A stretch of DNA of 64,000 nt from Mesorhizobium amorphae CCNWGS0123 (GCF_001686985.1 NZ_CP015318.1:2230001-2294000); one strand, 5' to 3'; shown: positions 53,708 to 63,681, numbered from the stretch's first letter. A program made the numbers and translations. The notes: generated by a model from the letters alone, not told the origin.

Positions 53708-54432
53708 GCCCGATCCTCGAAATCCGCGGGCTGAGCAAACGGTTCGGGGGCGTCACCGCATTGTCGGGCGTCGACCTCGCGATCGAGGAAGGCGAAATCC
53801 TCGGCGTCGTTGGCCCGAACGGTTCTGGAAAGACGACCTTGTTCAACGTCGTCACCGGCGTCCACATGCCCAGTGGCGGCAGCGTGTCGTTCCGCGGGCG
53901 AGACATCACCGGTCTCAAGCCGCATGCCATATCGCGGGCAGGCATCGGCTACACATTCCAGCAGGCAATGGCCTTTGCCGGCCTGCGCGTGCTGGAGAAC
54001 GTGCAGATCGCCGGCGAGCATGTGCGGGTGAATGCAGGCGCCAGCCATCATCCCTGGCCGACACCGCTGGCGCTGCTCGACTTCGTCGGCCTCGCGGCGC
54101 TTGCGGATGAGAGGGCAGGGGTGTTGCCTTTCGGCAGCCTGCGGCTGCTCGGCCTTGCGCTGGCCCTGGCGAGCCGGCCGGCGCTGCTGCTGCTCGACGA
54201 GCCCGCCGCTGGTCTCAACGATCGGGAAACAGCCGCCCTCGTCGGGCTTGTCCGCCAGCTTCCCGGCCATGGCATCACAGTGTGTGTCATCGACCACGAC
54301 ATGAAGCTGATGCAGATGCTGTGCCGGCGCCTCGCCGTGCTCGACTTTGGCTCCAAGATCGCCGACGGGCCGACCGGCGCCGTGCTTGCCGATCCCAAGG
54401 TCCTGGACGTCTATCTCGGAGGCGATTTGTGA
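53704..54432 (+). CDS. Liv-type ABC transporter ATPase (LivG-like)
   Basis: A 242-residue ATPase with Walker A GPNGSGKTT near 38 and Walker B LLLLDEPAAGLND near 160. The signature region reads LPFGSLRLLGLALALAS in place of the canonical LSGGQ-type motif. H-loop IDHDMKLM follows. Substitution of the signature (SLRL) is odd and may reduce activity, but the LivG group often has LPYG-type signatures, so it is probably functional. Four-base overlaps on both sides. Confidence 0.9.
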   Translation: MSPILEIRGLSKRFGGVTALSGVDLAIEEGEILGVVGPNGSGKTTLFNVVTGVHMPSGGSVSFRGRDITGLKPHAISRAGIGYTFQQAMAFAGLRVLENVQIAGEHVRVNAGASHHPWPTPLALLDFVGLAALADERAGVLPFGSLRLLGLALALASRPALLLLDEPAAGLNDRETAALVGLVRQLPGHGITVCVIDHDMKLMQMLCRRLAVLDFGSKIADGPTGAVLADPKVLDVYLGGDL

Positions 54433-55160
54433 GCCTGCTCGCCATTTCCGAGATCGTCACCGGCTACGGTCCGACCATCGTCAACCGAAACGTCTCGCTG
54501 ACCCTGGCCCAAGGCGAGATCGTCACCATCCTCGGCCCCAACGGGGCCGGCAAGTCGACGCTGCTGAAGGCGATCGCCGGGCTGGTCAGGCCGCGCGCCG
54601 GAAGCATCAGTTTCGATGGTGCGGATGTGACTGGCCTTCCCGCCGACATCATGGCGAGACGCGGCGTCGTGCTGGTGCCGGAGGGCAGAAAGATTTTCGT
54701 CGATATGACGGTCGAGGAAAATCTCCGTCTCGGCGCCTATTCGCGCAAAGACCCTGACGCCGTCGAGGCCGATTTCGCGACGATGCTGGCTTTCTTCCCG
54801 ATTCTCGCCACCAAGCGGCGCGACAAGGGCGGCTCGCTGAGCGGCGGCCAGCAGCAGTTGCTGGCCATCGCGCGCGGGCTGATGACGAGGCCACGCGTAC
54901 TTCTGCTCGACGAACCATCGCTCGGCCTGTCGCCGCTGCTGGTCAAGGAGATCAAGGCCATCATTCTGGACATCGGCGAGCGCTTCGGCGCCTCGGTGCT
55001 GCTGGTTGAGCAGAATGCCGGCCTTGCGCTGGCGGTCGCTGCGCGCGGCTATCTCATGCAGAACGGCCGCATCGTCGTCTCCGGGCCGATCGCTGAATTA
55101 CGCGACATGTCGCTGATGCGCGACCTCTACCTTGGCGGCGTGGCGCAAGCCGCGTCATGA
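54429..55160 (+). CDS. Liv-type ABC transporter ATPase (LivF-like)
   Basis: A 243-residue ATPase. Walker A GPNGAGKST is near 36, LSGGQQQLLAIARGL near 137, and Walker B LLLDEPSLGLSP near 158. It starts at GTG 54429, overlapping the LivG stop (GTGA), and ends eight bases before the convergent GntR gene. It completes the five-gene Liv-type importer. Confidence 0.92.
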   Translation: MSLLAISEIVTGYGPTIVNRNVSLTLAQGEIVTILGPNGAGKSTLLKAIAGLVRPRAGSISFDGADVTGLPADIMARRGVVLVPEGRKIFVDMTVEENLRLGAYSRKDPDAVEADFATMLAFFPILATKRRDKGGSLSGGQQQLLAIARGLMTRPRVLLLDEPSLGLSPLLVKEIKAIILDIGERFGASVLLVEQNAGLALAVAARGYLMQNGRIVVSGPIAELRDMSLMRDLYLGGVAQAAS

Positions 55161-55168
55161 GCAAGCAC

Positions 55169-55960
55169 TCAGTCGTGCCCGGCCTTGTCGCGCAGCGTCT
55201 CGAAGCGGGCATAGCTCTTGGTCAGATGACTGCGCATGGCGCGACGCGCGGCATTGACGTCCCTGGCCTCGATCGCGGCAAGGATGGCACGATGCTCATG
55301 CTGCATGCGGGTCAGGTATTTTTCCCGCTCGGCATCGGTCATCCGGTCGAGCCGCGTCCATTGGCGCGGGATCATCGCGCTGCCGAACGTGTCGAACAGC
55401 CGCGTGAAATTGGCATTCTGCGTTGCGGCAAGGATGGCGCGGTGGAAGCCGAAATCCTCTTCCAGGCCGGCGCTGCCGGCGCGGACCGCGGCATCGAGCG
55501 CGTCGAGCCGGGCATTCATTTGCCGCAGCGCGTCGTCGTTGCGCCGTTCGGCGGCAAGGCCGGCCGCTTCCACCTCGATGCCCATGCGCAATTCCAGAAC
55601 GCGCAGCACCTCGTCGATCGATTCGAGATCGTCCGGCAGGATGGAAAAGGTCCGCGGCGGCGGGTCCTTGGCGACGAAGGCGCCGAGGCCCTGGCGCGTG
55701 GTGATCAGGCCTCGGGCGCGCAGCGAGGCAAGCGCCTCGCGCACCACCGTGCGGCTGACGCCCGTCGCCGCGACGATCTCCTGCTCGGTCGGCAGCCGCT
55801 GGCCGGGCGCCAGATCGCCGGATTCGATCTGCGCAATCAGCGTGTTGACCAGCCCGCTCCTCAGATTGGGCGCTTGCGGTATGGCGTCGAAAAGCCTGGT
55901 CTCGTTTTCCGCCATCGCGGCCGACAGCCCCCGGTCCGATTCTCTGGCGAAGGATTGCAT
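55169..55960 (-). CDS. GntR/FadR-family transcriptional regulator
   Basis: A 263-residue regulator. The winged helix (QRLPTEQEIVAATGVSRTVVREALASLRARGLITTRQGLGAFV, about residues 42-86) is followed by an FCD all-helical domain with metal-binding His/Asp (VLELRMGIEVEAAGLAAERR and RAILAATQN). The frame extends to 56014, but the dyad at 55992-56013 would then overlap the coding start, so ATG 55960 (or 55915) is preferred. It may sense a hydroxyacid; see the operator at 50420. Confidence 0.85.
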   Translation of the reverse strand: MQSFARESDRGLSAAMAENETRLFDAIPQAPNLRSGLVNTLIAQIESGDLAPGQRLPTEQEIVAATGVSRTVVREALASLRARGLITTRQGLGAFVAKDPPPRTFSILPDDLESIDEVLRVLELRMGIEVEAAGLAAERRNDDALRQMNARLDALDAAVRAGSAGLEEDFGFHRAILAATQNANFTRLFDTFGSAMIPRQWTRLDRMTDAEREKYLTRMQHEHRAILAAIEARDVNAARRAMRSHLTKSYARFETLRDKAGHD

Positions 55961-55991
55961 CGACAGATGCGCGCCGCAAGGTGACGAAATG

Positions 55992-56013
55992 TGGACCTGC
56001 AGGCGCAGGACCA
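55992..56013. promoter_or_regulatory. Imperfect 22-bp dyad in divergent GntR/oxidoreductase region
   Basis: TGGACCTGC (55992-56000) mirrors GCAGGACCA (56005-56013) with one mismatch and four central bases. It is between the divergent regulator (start 55960) and the oxidoreductase at 56029, and might be the regulator's own operator. Confidence 0.4.
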
Positions 56014-56028
56014 TGGTTGGAGGATTGC

Positions 56029-56952
56029 ATGAAGGAACGCATCGGCTTCATCGGACTGGGCAGCATGGGCGCCGGCATGGCCGCCAATCTGCTCGAAAAG
56101 GGCTGGCCGCTGACGGTCTGGGCCCATCGCAGCCGCGATGCGGTCGACCGGCTGCTGGCGGCCGGCGCCACGGAGGCGAAAAGCCCTCGCAAGCTCGCCG
56201 AGGCCTGCGACACGGTCATTCTGTGCGTCACCGGTTCGCGCGAGGTGGAAGCGCTGGTGAAGGGGACGGACGGGTTGGCCGCCGCCGCGGACGGACGAGC
56301 CGCCGCCAGCAAGCCGCTGCTTGTCATCGACTGCTCGACCTCCAATCCATCCTCGACGACAGCGCTTGCCGCCGAACTCGCCCAGCAAGGCGTGACGCTG
56401 ATCGATGCGCCATTGGCGCGCACGCCCAAGGAAGCCGCCGAAGGCAAGCTCGACGTCATGGTCGGCGGCCCGGCCGGCGCCGTCGCCCGGGCACGGCCGG
56501 TGCTCGAAGCCTTCGCCGCGCGCATTGTGCACACCGGGCCGACCGGCAGCGGCCACACCATGAAGCTGCTCAACAATTTCGTCTCGATGGGTTATTCCGC
56601 CATCTATTCGGAGGCGCTGACGCTTGGCGTGAAGGCCGGGCTGACGCCGCAGGTCTTCAACAGCGTCATCTCCGGCAGCCGCATGGATTGCGGCTTCTAC
56701 CAGGCCTTCTTCGACTTCGTCCTGAACCGCAACGAGAACGCGCAGCGCTTCGCCATCGTCAATGCGCTCAAGGACATGACCTATCTCGCGTCCTTCGCCC
56801 AGGCCGGCGGCGTCGCCAACCCGATCGGCGCCGCGGTACGCAACGGCTTCGCCACCGCCGTCGCCACCGGCCATGGCGAAAAGTTCGTGCCGGCATTGTC
56901 GGATATTGTTGCGGGGTTGAACGGGGTGTCGCTGGTGGAGCCTGCGGAGTGA
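56029..56952 (+). CDS. 3-hydroxyisobutyrate-dehydrogenase-family NAD(P)-dependent oxidoreductase
   Basis: A 307-residue beta-hydroxyacid dehydrogenase. GFIGLGSMGAGMAANLLEKG is at residue 6 for NAD(P), the substrate motif DAPLARTPKEAAEGKLDVMVGG near 122, and the catalytic Lys in GHTMKLLNNFVSMG near 173. It could be tartronate-semialdehyde reductase-like. ATG 56029 with GGAGGA upstream is preferred to 55981. Divergent from the GntR regulator, which likely controls it. Confidence 0.88.
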   Translation: MKERIGFIGLGSMGAGMAANLLEKGWPLTVWAHRSRDAVDRLLAAGATEAKSPRKLAEACDTVILCVTGSREVEALVKGTDGLAAAADGRAAASKPLLVIDCSTSNPSSTTALAAELAQQGVTLIDAPLARTPKEAAEGKLDVMVGGPAGAVARARPVLEAFAARIVHTGPTGSGHTMKLLNNFVSMGYSAIYSEALTLGVKAGLTPQVFNSVISGSRMDCGFYQAFFDFVLNRNENAQRFAIVNALKDMTYLASFAQAGGVANPIGAAVRNGFATAVATGHGEKFVPALSDIVAGLNGVSLVEPAE

Positions 56953-56969
56953 ACATCGGCTAGGGTGCT

Positions 56970-57127
56970 CCCCCTCTCCGTCTCGGCTTCGCCGAGCCAC
57001 CTCTCCCCCACGTTGTGGGGGCGAGGAACACCCAAGCTTTTCGAGGCTGCAACCTCGGAGACTAGCGTTTCCTCGCCCCCATGAAATGGGGGAGAGGTGG
57101 CTCGGCGAAGCCGAGACGGAGAGGGGG
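56970..57127. repeat. 158-bp palindromic rhizobial repeat, copy A
   Basis: The ends are perfect 41-bp inverted arms (56970-57010 with 57087-57127), including a GGCTTCGCCGAGCC mini-palindrome. The non-identical central part contains CCCAAGCTTTTCGAGG. It is a short non-coding element; no transposase is nearby. A second 158-bp copy lies at 58069 in the same orientation. Confidence 0.85.
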
Positions 57128-57141
57128 CCTCGCGCTGCCAC

Positions 57142-57990
57142 ATGGGGACTAGGCTGCGTGAAGGCACCTTGCGGATAGGCAGATCAGGCGCGCTGCTGAC
57201 GGACACTCTCGCGGCGTTCTCGAAATACCATTTCCACCGGCAGTTCACGTCCACCTTCGGGGTGTCCGTGCATCGCTATGTCCAGCTCGCCCGTCTGAAG
57301 CGCGCTTCGTACAGGCTTGCCGAGAGCGACGCCCAAAGCGTCACCGATATAGCGATGGATGCCGGTTACGACGCACCGGATGCCTTCGCCCGCGCCTTTC
57401 GGCAACGGTTCGGACAGTCGCCTTCGTCGTTTCGGAAGTCTCCCGACTGGGGGTCGTGGCTCATGGCCTTCGGGCCGCTCGAAAAAGCAAGGACCACGCT
57501 CATGCAGATAATCTTCGAACCCGACGACGTGACGATCCGCGATGTGCCGCCCACGCCGGTGGCGATCATGGAGCATCGCGGTGACCGGGCGACGCTCCAG
57601 GACACCTTCCAGCGGTTCAGGGCTTGGCGCAAGGAAGCGGGCCTGTCGCCGGAGACAAGCCATACTTTCATGGTCTTCCGTTCCGAAAGGGAGCCCGCGA
57701 ATCCGGCCGACTACAGCATGGACATATGTGCCGGGACCGATCAGCCGATCGAGGCCAATGACGCGCAGATGAAGGCTGGCGTGATCCCCGGCGGACGCTG
57801 CGCGGTGCTGCGCTATCCCGGCAACACCAACAATCTCGAACCCGCAGCACTATTTCTCTACCGTGAATGGCTTCCGGCCAGCGGCGAGGAAGCACGCGAT
57901 TTTCCGATCTATTGCCAGCGACATCTGTCCCACTTCCCGGAGGGGCCGCTACGCGAAGTGGTCCTTGAACTCTTTCTGCCGCTGAAATAG
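57142..57990 (+). CDS. AraC-type regulator with GyrI-like domain, N-terminus possibly damaged
   Basis: A 282-residue protein. The AraC DNA-binding region runs about residues 20-90 (FSKYHFHRQFTSTFGVSVHRYVQLARLKRASYRL, then SDAQSVTDIAMDAGYDAPDAFARAFRQRFG). A GyrI-like small-molecule-binding domain follows to the end (FEPDDVTIRDVPPTPVAIMEHRG). The usual first helix and the linker before AFSKYHFHR are short and unlike the family: GALLTDTLAAFSKY replaces the normal helix by about three residues. The repeat 56970-57127 ends 14 bases before ATG 57142, so insertion may have removed the original start. Confidence 0.7.
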   Translation: MGTRLREGTLRIGRSGALLTDTLAAFSKYHFHRQFTSTFGVSVHRYVQLARLKRASYRLAESDAQSVTDIAMDAGYDAPDAFARAFRQRFGQSPSSFRKSPDWGSWLMAFGPLEKARTTLMQIIFEPDDVTIRDVPPTPVAIMEHRGDRATLQDTFQRFRAWRKEAGLSPETSHTFMVFRSEREPANPADYSMDICAGTDQPIEANDAQMKAGVIPGGRCAVLRYPGNTNNLEPAALFLYREWLPASGEEARDFPIYCQRHLSHFPEGPLREVVLELFLPLK

Positions 57991-58068
57991 CGCGGTGGGG
58001 GTGGGCACGTAGCCGTCCAAGGCGTGTCGCGGTTGAGCCGCTAACTGAGTGAAATTGGATATGGCGCT

Positions 58069-58226
58069 CCCCCACTCCGTCTCGGCTTCGCCGAGCCACC
58101 TCTCCCCCACAAAGTAGGGGAGAGGAAACCCAAGCTTTTCAGGGCCGCGACCTCTGAGATTGGCATTTCCTCTCCCCCATGAAATGGGGGTAGAGGTGGC
58201 TTGGCGAAGCCGAGACGGAGTGGGGG
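58069..58226. repeat. 158-bp palindromic rhizobial repeat, copy B
   Basis: Same length and orientation as copy A. Arms start CCCCCACTCCG (58069) and end CGGAGTGGGGG (58226), with two mismatches over about 41 bp and a similar centre (CCCAAGCTTTTCAGGG). It lies between the AraC-type gene and the GntR gene, where the region 57991-58281 has no coding sequence. Confidence 0.85.
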
Positions 58227-58281
58227 CTGGCGCTGCCCTTAGGCGATTGGCTAGGTTCAGGTAAGGCGTCTGGCGAGAACT

Positions 58282-59085
58282 TTATCCCCCAGCCCGCGCG
58301 CGGACAGCCTTCCGCAACCTCGAATGCCGCACTGGAGACGCCACCTCTTTCGCCGGCACTGCTACCTCCGCCGCCTCGCCATCATGCAGTCCAACGCGCA
58401 GTGCCGCACCTGCCAGATGGTCGCGCATCGCCGCTTGCGCCCCTTCCACATCGCCGTTTCGGATGGCAGCAAAAATGCGCTCGTGTTCGCCGAGCGTGAT
58501 GCGCGCCATGTCGTCGGACTTCTGCTGGTTGCCGGCGGCGAGAATGCTTTCGCGCACCCGCTCGGACACGAAGACCAGGAACTGGCCCATATAGGAATTG
58601 CGCGTCGCCTCGGCGACGGTGCGGTGGAACTCGAGGTCGCTGCGCAGCCAGGCAACGCTGCCGTAGGGGGCGGCACGCATGCCGGCCAGCGCCTCGCCCA
58701 TCGCCGCAAGATCGGCTTCGCTGCGCCGTCTGGCGGCAAGGGCTGCCGCCTGCACTTCGAGGATGCCGCGCAGTTCGAACAGGCTGCGGAAGGAATCGGC
58801 CCGCTGCAGCGCCTCGTAGTCGATGGTCAGCACGGTCGGGTTGTTGGCATCGGTGACGAAGGCGCCGCGCCCCTGCTGCGACCAGATGCGGCCTTCCGAG
58901 CGCAGCCTGGCGATCGCCTCGCGCACCACGTTGCGGCTGACCCCGAATGTGGTCGCCAGCGCCTGCTCGGTCGGCAACTGGTCGCCGGGCTTCAGACGTC
59001 CCTGCGCGATCTCGCGCGAGATGGAACTCGCGACCAGGGTCGAGAGATGCGGACCACGATTGACCTTGTCGAGCTTCAGCGTCAT
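58282..59085 (-). CDS. GntR/FadR-family transcriptional regulator
   Basis: A 267-residue regulator with winged helix QLPTEQALATTFGVSRNVVREAIARLRSEGRIWSQQGRGAFV (about 37-79) and an FCD-type effector domain (FELRGILEVQAAALAARRRSE and DLEFHRTVAEAT). It starts three bases after the FAD dehydrogenase stop, so the two are co-transcribed. It is the best candidate for the operators at 60578 and 50420. Confidence 0.88.
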   Translation of the reverse strand: MTLKLDKVNRGPHLSTLVASSISREIAQGRLKPGDQLPTEQALATTFGVSRNVVREAIARLRSEGRIWSQQGRGAFVTDANNPTVLTIDYEALQRADSFRSLFELRGILEVQAAALAARRRSEADLAAMGEALAGMRAAPYGSVAWLRSDLEFHRTVAEATRNSYMGQFLVFVSERVRESILAAGNQQKSDDMARITLGEHERIFAAIRNGDVEGAQAAMRDHLAGAALRVGLHDGEAAEVAVPAKEVASPVRHSRLRKAVRARAGG

Positions 59086-59088
59086 CGC

Positions 59089-60525
59089 TCACCTATAGTC
59101 GAGGGAGGATTTGGACGCCAGAATGCGGCCATTGCTCAAGATGCGGCGCGGGTCGAACGCGTCCTTGATGCCGGCCGCAAGATCGAGCGCCACCGGGTCG
59201 ATGCGGTCGAGGAACGCCTTCTGCTTGACCCGGCCGATGCCGTGCTCGGCGCTGATCGAGCCGGCATAGCGGTCGACGATGGCAAAGATCTGCTCTTCCG
59301 CCTCTTCGAACAGATGCTCGACCGCTTCGGCTGCCATGCCTTCCGGCGGCACGACGTTGAGATGGATGTTGCCGTCGCCGACATGGCCATAGGTGACGGC
59401 GAGCGCGTCCGGGCGGGTCCGCTCCAGCGCCGCCAGTGCGTCGGTGACGAAATCGGCGAGTTTTGAGATCGGCACCGAGACGTCGGTGCGCAGATAGCGG
59501 CCGCCGCGTCCCTGGCGCTCGACCATGATCTCGCGGTAGAGCCACAGCCGCTCGCCCTGGGCGCGGCTCGACGCCATGACGCCATCCTCGACGAGATCGG
59601 CGGCACCGGCCAGAAAATCCCTCAGCATGGCCTGGAGGTCGACCAGCCCGCCGGAAGAAACCTCGACCAGGACGTAGACCGGGTAGGGCCTGGCGAGCGG
59701 ATCGGCGAAGTCCGGCCGGGCCTGCAGCGTGATCTCGATGCCGCCGCGCAGGATCAGCTCGAAGGCCGTCAGAAGGTCGCTGCAGTCGCGCCGCGCCCGC
59801 GCATAGAGCGCCATGGCTTCCTCGACCGAGCGCAGCCCGATCAGCGCGGTTTCGATCTGCGTCGGTCGTGGATAGAGTTTTAGCGCCGCCGCGGTGACAA
59901 TGCCGAGCGTGCCTTCGCTGCCGATGAAGACCTGCTTCAGATCATAGCCGCGATTGTCCTTGCGCAGCACCTTCAGCCCGTTCCAAACCCGCCCGTCGGC
60001 CAGAACCACCTCCAGCCCAAGTACCAGGTCGCGCGTCATGCCGTAGCGCAGCACGTTGAAGCCGCCGGCATTGGTGGCGACATTGCCGCCGATGCGGCAG
60101 CTGCCCTGCGCCCCGAAGGTGATCGGCAGCAGGCAGTCGTTTTCTTCCGCGGCGCGCTTGGCGTCCTCGAGAATGCAGCCGGCCTCGACCACCATGGCGA
60201 AATCGATCGGGCTGACCGAGCGGATCCTGTTCAGGCGCTCGAGCGAGATCACCACTTCGCCGCTGTCGGCCGCCACCGCCGCACCGACGAGACCGGTCAG
60301 GCCGCCCTGCGGCACGACCGGGATGCGCTCCTCATTGCATCGCCGCATCAGCGCCGACATCTCCTCGACCGAAGCCGGACGCGCCACCGCCAGCGGGCGG
60401 CCGAAATGGTCGCCCGACCAGTCGCGGCTGTAGCGCGCCAAATCCTCGTCGGCGGTCAGCAGCCCGCCGTCCGGCAACGTGCCGGCCAGCGTGGCGATCA
60501 GCGATGCGGGCTGCACGGCGTTCAT
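59089..60525 (-). CDS. FAD-binding (GlcD-like) 2-hydroxyacid dehydrogenase
   Basis: A 478-residue vanillyl-alcohol-oxidase-type flavoenzyme. The PP-loop region VVPQGGLTGLVGAAV is at about 70, GSCRIGGNVATNAGG at 120-140 for FAD, and the C-terminal domain ends EHGIGRVKQKAFLDRIDP. It oxidises D-lactate, glycolate or a related 2-hydroxyacid. ATG 60525 (MNAVQPASLIATL) is preferred: the TTG at 60591 is inside the GntR operator, and 60567 lacks a ribosome site. First gene of the operon with the GntR gene. Confidence 0.87.
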   Translation of the reverse strand: MNAVQPASLIATLAGTLPDGGLLTADEDLARYSRDWSGDHFGRPLAVARPASVEEMSALMRRCNEERIPVVPQGGLTGLVGAAVAADSGEVVISLERLNRIRSVSPIDFAMVVEAGCILEDAKRAAEENDCLLPITFGAQGSCRIGGNVATNAGGFNVLRYGMTRDLVLGLEVVLADGRVWNGLKVLRKDNRGYDLKQVFIGSEGTLGIVTAAALKLYPRPTQIETALIGLRSVEEAMALYARARRDCSDLLTAFELILRGGIEITLQARPDFADPLARPYPVYVLVEVSSGGLVDLQAMLRDFLAGAADLVEDGVMASSRAQGERLWLYREIMVERQGRGGRYLRTDVSVPISKLADFVTDALAALERTRPDALAVTYGHVGDGNIHLNVVPPEGMAAEAVEHLFEEAEEQIFAIVDRYAGSISAEHGIGRVKQKAFLDRIDPVALDLAAGIKDAFDPRRILSNGRILASKSSLDYR

Positions 60526-60577
60526 GATCTGGCTCTGCGATCCCTCGGAAAACGGCTGGACAACCATTGTACTTGTA

Positions 60578-60596
60578 GTGTTATCATACAACCCTG
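60578..60596. promoter_or_regulatory. FadR/GntR-type operator, copy 2
   Basis: On the minus strand it reads CAGGGTTGTATGATAACAC, matching the site at 50420-50438 at 17 of 19 positions. It sits between the divergent FAD dehydrogenase (start 60525) and glyoxalase gene (60681), so it could control both. The core matches the TNGTNNNACNA consensus except one base. Confidence 0.65.
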
Positions 60597-60680
60597 ATTA
60601 AGAACATCAAGCGGAGCCCCACCATCCGTTTGATGCGGATGATCAGACAGACAAATCGCCTGACACGGAGGACTTTCCCC

Positions 60681-61094
60681 ATGAGCGACGCCGCAGGCCG
60701 CTTCCGCTACATGCACACCATGATCAGGGTTCTCGACCTCGACAAGTCGATTGCCTTCTACACCGAGGTTCTCGGCATGACATTGCTGCGCCGCGACGAC
60801 TATCCCGGCGGCAAGTTCACCAACGCCTTTGTCGGCTACGGTCCGGAGGACAAGGAGGCCGTCGTCGAACTGACGCTGAACTGGGGCAGGGAAGAGCCTT
60901 ATGAGATCGGCACCGGCTTCGGTCATCTGGCGCTCGGCGTCAACGACATCTACGCCGTCTGTGCGGAGCTCGAGAAGCGCGGCGCCAAGATCCCGCGCAA
61001 GCCCGGACCGATGCTGCATGGCACCACCCACATCGCCTTCGTCGAAGACCCGGACGGCTACAAGATCGAGCTGATCGGCCTCGACACGATGTAG
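60681..61094 (+). CDS. gloA: Lactoylglutathione lyase (glyoxalase I)
   Basis: A 137-residue glyoxalase-fold metalloenzyme. The four metal ligands are all visible: His in RYMHTMIRV, Glu in EAVVELTLNW, His in GFGHLALGV and Glu in YKIELIGL. It isomerises the methylglyoxal-glutathione hemithioacetal to S-D-lactoylglutathione. Start ATG 60681 has CGGAGGA upstream; the frame from 60630 is unlikely. The adjacent divergent GlcD-like gene could use D-lactate made after hydrolysis of this product. Confidence 0.94.
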   Translation: MSDAAGRFRYMHTMIRVLDLDKSIAFYTEVLGMTLLRRDDYPGGKFTNAFVGYGPEDKEAVVELTLNWGREEPYEIGTGFGHLALGVNDIYAVCAELEKRGAKIPRKPGPMLHGTTHIAFVEDPDGYKIELIGLDTM

Positions 61095-61120
61095 TGATCT
61101 GGGCAATGACCTGACTAAGC

Positions 61121-61153
61121 GGGGCCGCGTCGGCATTGCGCCGTTGCGGCCCC
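61121..61153. terminator. GC-rich hairpin between convergent genes
   Basis: GGGGCCGC (61121-61128) pairs perfectly with GCGGCCCC (61146-61153) with a 17-base loop. It lies between the glyoxalase stop and the end of the ABC permease gene, so it may terminate both. No U-run follows, so efficiency is uncertain. Confidence 0.45.
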
Positions 61154-61195
61154 GTCCGTTCCGCGCTTGCTTGGGAGGCGATGCGCAGGGCACTG

Positions 61196-62164
61196 TCACT
61201 TGATGACCGCGATCTTGCTGCGGTCGATGGTGATGGCGACGGCGGCGATGAGCACCGCGCCGAACACCATGTTTTCCAAAAAGATGTTGATGCCGACGAA
61301 GGTCATGCCGATGCGCACGATCGAGATGATCAGCGCGCCGACCGCCGTGCGGGCAACCCCGCCCAGCCCGCCGGTGATGGCCGTGCCGCCGACGATGACG
61401 GCGGCAATCGCCGGCAGCAGCAGCTGATTGGCAAGAACCGGCGAGCCGCTCGACAGCCTGGCTGCCAGCACTACGCCGGCTATTGCCGCCAGCATGCCGG
61501 AGGCCGCGAAGGCGACGATCTTGGTGCGGTCGACATTGATGCCGGCGGCCCAGGCGGCCGGCTCGCCGGCGCCGACGGCGATCGCCTGGCGGCCGAAGCG
61601 CGTGTAGCGCAGCGCCAGAAAACTGACGATGCCGATCACCGCGGAAATCAACACCACCACCGGCACCCCGGCGACCGTCGCATTGATCCAGGCGGTGTTT
61701 TCACGGCCGGCTTCCTCGATGGTGATGGCGCGGCCGTCGGAAACCCAGAGCGCGATGCCGGTCACCACACCGCCCGTGGCCAGCGTCGCCACGAAGGACG
61801 GTACCCGCAGCTTGACGTGGACGATGCCGCTCAAGATTCCGAAGGCGAGGCCGGACAGGATCGCCACCGGAAAGGCGGCGAGCCCGAGCGAGGGCAGCAA
61901 CTGCGCCAGGATCACGCTCGCCAGCGAGGCGACCGCCTGGATCGACAGGTCGATGCCGCCGAGCAGGATGGCGAAGGTGACGCCGGTCGCCAGGATGAAC
62001 AGCACCGCTGTGTTGGCAAACAGCAGCGCGGTCGTCTCGGCGGTCAGGAAACCGGGCGCCGCGATCTCGATAATCAGCAAGAGGCCGACAAGCAGCACCA
62101 GCGGTATGGCGCCATGCGTCCATTTGCTGTCGAGGAATGGCCTGAGCGAAAAGATCTCATTCAT
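61196..62164 (-). CDS. Ribose-type ABC transporter permease (RbsC-like)
   Basis: A 322-residue permease with about 8-10 hydrophobic segments. ATGVTFAILLGGIDLSIQAVASLASVILAQ and GLGGVARTAVGALIISIVRIGMTFVGIN are typical of the RbsC/XylH group. It ends AITIDRSKIAVIK. Nine bases after the ATPase stop. It forms, with the partial permease at 63682, a two-permease pair around a single ATPase. Confidence 0.92.
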   Translation of the reverse strand: MNEIFSLRPFLDSKWTHGAIPLVLLVGLLLIIEIAAPGFLTAETTALLFANTAVLFILATGVTFAILLGGIDLSIQAVASLASVILAQLLPSLGLAAFPVAILSGLAFGILSGIVHVKLRVPSFVATLATGGVVTGIALWVSDGRAITIEEAGRENTAWINATVAGVPVVVLISAVIGIVSFLALRYTRFGRQAIAVGAGEPAAWAAGINVDRTKIVAFAASGMLAAIAGVVLAARLSSGSPVLANQLLLPAIAAVIVGGTAITGGLGGVARTAVGALIISIVRIGMTFVGINIFLENMVFGAVLIAAVAITIDRSKIAVIK

Positions 62165-62173
62165 CGGCCGGCC

Positions 62174-63681
<1,508 letters not shown>

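Noticed and set aside
56970..58226. Composite transposon formed by the two 158-bp repeats around the AraC-type gene
   Set aside because: The repeats are palindromic non-coding elements with no transposase, and no target-site duplication flanking the whole unit was apparent.
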